Notes under the pieces: generated by a model
What the model was told of the DNA's origin: nothing
Database searches by the model: none
What the model saw: the letters and a program-made list of their open reading frames with translations, nothing else
Program-made: the position numbers and the translations under genes
From: Alphaproteobacteria bacterium
GTDB taxonomy: Bacteria; Pseudomonadota; Alphaproteobacteria; Rhodobacterales; Rhodobacteraceae
Direction of reading: 5' to 3'
DNA length: 33,635 nt
NCBI GenBank assembly: GCA_030431485.1
Contig: JAUIIR010000048.1
Location: 1 to 33,635 of the forward strand
Part shown: positions 31,325 to 33,635 of the stretch, piece after piece
Layout of the letters: each line of letters begins with the position of its first letter
How positions within the stretch are numbered: position 1 is the first letter of the stretch

Positions 31325-32278
31325 TCAGCTATCGCGCGGCGCGGCAGCGCGGCTCAGGCGGTCATTGATCGCGATGCCCAGACCTTCGTGCGGGATAGGC
31401 GACACCGAAATGGTTCCGGCACCTTTAGCGTCCAACCGGTGCAAGTAGTCGAACAAATTGGCCGCCGCTTCGACAAGGTCTTCGCTCTCGGACAGGTTCA
31501 GATCACATTCGACCTCGCCGAAGCCAAGACGCAATTCGCCCGGCTCCCAGTCTGTTGCATTCAACCTCACAAGTGACTCCGGTGCGTAATGTGACATCAA
31601 CTGACCGGGGGCCGAAATCGCCTCGGCTTTGTGGCGCACCGCAAGATGCCGCCCCAACGTCTTTGCCAACGCGTCTTCGGTGATCCCACCGGGACGCAGC
31701 AGCACCGGATTGTCAACAAGGCCGACGATCGTCGATTCCACGCCCACTTTGCTGGGGCCGCCATCCAGAATGGCATCGACTCGCGCACCCAAACTGTCAC
31801 GTACATGCCGCGCCTGTGTGGGGCTGATCTGGCCGGAACGGTTGGCCGAGGGCGCGGCTACGCCCCCGCCAAATGCCCGCAACACAGCGCGCGCCGTTTC
31901 ATGCGCCGGCAGACGCACCGCGAGCGTCTCGAGTCCCGCTGACACAAGAGGAGATATCGGGCTGTCGGGTTGCCGTTTGAGCACCAGCGTCAAGGGTCCG
32001 GGCCAATACGCCTGCGCCAGCAATTCGGCCTCCGGCCGCCAGACAACATGCTGTTTGAGCGTTTCGAGATCCGCGAAGTGCACAATCAGAGGATTGAAGC
32101 TTGGTCGTCCCTTGGCCTCGTAGATGCGCGCCACGGCGTGGTCATCGCACGCATCGGCCCCCAACCCGTAGACGGTCTCGGTCGGGAAAGCGACCAATCC
32201 GCCATTGCGCAAGAGCTTGGCCAGATGCGCATGCGATGCAGCCGTATCGGGAAGAATTTCAGGCGAGGACGTGATCAT
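31325..32278 (-). CDS. Threonylcarbamoyl-AMP synthase, Sua5 type
   Basis: A 317-residue enzyme of tRNA modification: it makes threonylcarbamoyl-AMP from Thr, bicarbonate and ATP for the t6A37 base of ANN-decoding tRNAs. The YrdC domain (about 10-205) shows GGLVAFPTETVYGLGADA, KGRPSFNPLIVH, WPGPLTLVL and APSANRSGQISPT. After a linker with PGQLMSHYAPE, the conserved Sua5 sequence that closes the active site, the C-terminal Sua5 domain follows. The length separates it from the short TsaC form. ATG 32278 is the natural family start. It is divergent from the acyl-CoA dehydrogenase across 140 bases. Confidence 0.95.
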   Translation of the reverse strand: MITSSPEILPDTAASHAHLAKLLRNGGLVAFPTETVYGLGADACDDHAVARIYEAKGRPSFNPLIVHFADLETLKQHVVWRPEAELLAQAYWPGPLTLVLKRQPDSPISPLVSAGLETLAVRLPAHETARAVLRAFGGGVAAPSANRSGQISPTQARHVRDSLGARVDAILDGGPSKVGVESTIVGLVDNPVLLRPGGITEDALAKTLGRHLAVRHKAEAISAPGQLMSHYAPESLVRLNATDWEPGELRLGFGEVECDLNLSESEDLVEAAANLFDYLHRLDAKGAGTISVSPIPHEGLGIAINDRLSRAAAPRDS

Positions 32279-32418
32279 AAGTTATGACGCCGCGTTTTTG
32301 TTGATGGGCTTGGCCGCATTCGTCAGGGTCGCATCAAAAAGCTGGCGGTTGCTTACCGCTCTGGCACTCAATTGCCAAGCCGCCGCTTATCTGTCCTGAT
32401 GTTCGAGGAAAGCTGACC

Positions 32419-33635
32419 ATGCCGTACCGCGCCCCCGTTTCCGAATTTCGCTTCCTGTTTGACCATGTCATCGGTTTTGATCAGGTCGCCGCAACCGAGC
32501 GCTTTGCCGAAGCCACAGCCGAAACCGTCGAGGCGGTTCTGGGCGAGGCGGGAAAGCTGTGCGAGGAAGTGCTTGCACCGTTGCAGCGTACAGGAGACTT
32601 GCACCCGGCGCGGCTTGAGAACGGGATAGTCCGGACATCCCCCGGTTTTGCCGAGGGATACCGGGCCATTGCCGAAGGCGGCTGGATCGCAATCGCGGCG
32701 GACCCGGATTATGGCGGCATGGGCCTGCCGATGACGATGACCACTGCAGTCAATGACATGATGAGCGCGACCTGCCTGTCGCTGCAGCTTGCCCCTCTGA
32801 TGACGCAGGGCCAGATCGAGGCGTTGGAGAATCACGCAAGCGACGCACTCAAAGAGCTCTATCTGCCCAAGCTGATTTCGGGCGAATGGATGGGCACCAT
32901 GAACCTCACGGAACCGCAGGCGGGCAGTGATGTGGGCGCTTTGACCACCAAGGCGGTGCCAAATGGGGACGGTTCCTACGCGATTACCGGTCAGAAGATT
33001 TACATCTCCTGGGGTGACAATGACATCACTGAAAACGTCTGCCACCTCGTGCTGGCGCGACTGCCCGATGCGGTACCAGGAACCAAGGGGATCAGCCTGT
33101 TCCTCGTGCCAAAGCGCATTCCGGACGAGAGTGGTGCACCCGGAGTGGCCAACAGCCTCAAGGTTGTGAGCCTTGAGCACAAGATGGGTCTGCATGGCAG
33201 CCCAACCGCGGTCATGCAATATGACGGCGCAACCGGCTGGCTTGTCGGTGAGGAACACGATGGCATGCGTGCGATGTTCACCATGATGAACAATGCGCGG
33301 CTTGGTGTCGGCGTGCAAGGTATCGGTGTGGCCGATGGAGCCTATCAACACGCGCTGGCCTATGCCGAGGGCCGTAAGCAGGGTCGGACCGAGAACAATA
33401 CGATTACAGATCACGCCGATGTCCGCCGCATGCTGGCGACGATGAAAGCCGATACCTTTGCCGCACGGGCAATTGCCCTGGCCAATGCTGTCGCCATCGA
33501 CATGGAAACCGCAACAGGCCATGCCGACTGGGCCTCACGGGCCGCTTTGCTGACGCCGATCACCAAGGCGTTCGGGACCGAGACGGGGATTGACGTGGCA
33601 GAGCTTGGCGTGCAGCTACATGGTGGTATGGGCTT
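32419..33635 (+). CDS. Acyl-CoA dehydrogenase, DmdC-like (truncated by window end)
   Basis: An open frame of 405 codons runs off the window. The N-terminus MPYRAPVSEFRFLFDHV, GGWIAIAADPDYGGMGLP, MNLTEPQAGSDVGAL (FAD/substrate loop), KIYISWGDND and LEHKMGLHGSPTAVMQYDG match the large acyl-CoA dehydrogenase group of about 590 residues that includes DmdC, the methylmercaptopropionyl-CoA dehydrogenase of DMSP breakdown, and related enzymes in fatty-acid or phenylacetate routes. The exact acyl-CoA substrate cannot be told. The ATG has GAGGAA about 8 bases upstream. FAD enzyme, cytosolic. The C-terminal catalytic Glu region is outside the window. Confidence 0.93.
   Translation, partial: MPYRAPVSEFRFLFDHVIGFDQVAATERFAEATAETVEAVLGEAGKLCEEVLAPLQRTGDLHPARLENGIVRTSPGFAEGYRAIAEGGWIAIAADPDYGGMGLPMTMTTAVNDMMSATCLSLQLAPLMTQGQIEALENHASDALKELYLPKLISGEWMGTMNLTEPQAGSDVGALTTKAVPNGDGSYAITGQKIYISWGDNDITENVCHLVLARLPDAVPGTKGISLFLVPKRIPDESGAPGVANSLKVVSLEHKMGLHGSPTAVMQYDGATGWLVGEEHDGMRAMFTMMNNARLGVGVQGIGVADGAYQHALAYAEGRKQGRTENNTITDHADVRRMLATMKADTFAARAIALANAVAIDMETATGHADWASRAALLTPITKAFGTETGIDVAELGVQLHGGMG

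Noticed and set aside
32368..33522. A 384-codon minus-strand open frame
   Set aside because: It is antisense to the acyl-CoA dehydrogenase, whose plus-strand translation has clear family motifs throughout; the minus product is rich in Cys, His and Gly with no family pattern.

Overview
The window is a high-GC chromosomal stretch from an alphaproteobacterium, most likely a marine member of the Rhodobacteraceae (Roseobacter group). The signs are the gene families present (a glycosyltransferase with a roseobacter-type C-terminal extension beside a sulfotransferase, DUF1285 divergent from a MoxR/DUF58/DUF4159 operon, an RTX/DUF4214 exoprotein, a DmdC-like acyl-CoA dehydrogenase), frequent ATGA/GTGA start-stop overlaps, and a CtrA-type TTAA-N7-TTAA site. 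Genes are dense: no gene-free gap exceeds 300 bases. I see no tRNA, rRNA, CRISPR array, insertion sequence or prophage gene.

Layout. 1-1109 (+): the end of a RidA-like gene and an adenosine-kinase-type PfkB gene. 1136-4641 (-): a cassette made of a 31-codon leader ORF, an M19 dipeptidase-like protein without the usual first metal motif, an unrecognised 559-residue protein and a DUF3726 protein. 4745-8780 (-): DNA polymerase I followed by a YcaQ-type crosslink-repair glycosylase. 8887-9695 (-): a small zinc-finger protein and a Pr6Pr membrane protein. 9772-10689 (+): an ABC ATPase with no adjacent permease. 10766-12726 (-): a GT14-type glycosyltransferase and a HIT hydrolase, divergent from a sulfotransferase (12869-13687, +). 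13709-21059: DUF1285 (-) divergent from a four-gene overlapping operon (+) of MoxR ATPase, DUF58 protein, a BatA-like/DUF4159 fusion and a second vWA-like membrane protein. 21071-23927 (-): an RTX/DUF4214 exoprotein with an elaborate upstream region, a DsbA-like oxidase and a DciA-like protein. 23989-28898 (mostly +): MutY, an AlkB-type alkane hydroxylase, a peroxiredoxin (-), an FAD-dependent ferredoxin/rubredoxin-type reductase, RsmD and a possible small ORF. 28973-31270: an orphan TRAP substrate-binding protein (-) divergent from a Tat-exported metallo-beta-lactamase-fold hydrolase (+). 31325-33635: a Sua5-type threonylcarbamoyl-AMP synthase (-) and the first 405 codons of an acyl-CoA dehydrogenase (+), cut by the window edge.

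How the genes work together. Most are core or housekeeping functions: DNA repair (PolA, YcaQ, MutY), translation (RsmD, Sua5), redox (DsbA, peroxiredoxin). Three groups look like less-described systems: the M19-like/559-aa/DUF3726 cassette with its coupled leader ORF; the MoxR operon, whose two large membrane proteins carry one degenerate and one more intact vWA-like domain and, in one of them, an internal signal-peptide-like segment; and the RTX/DUF4214 gene, whose upstream DNA holds a CtrA-type site next to a symmetric three-part palindromic element (22571-22624). That element is the most unusual DNA structure I found.
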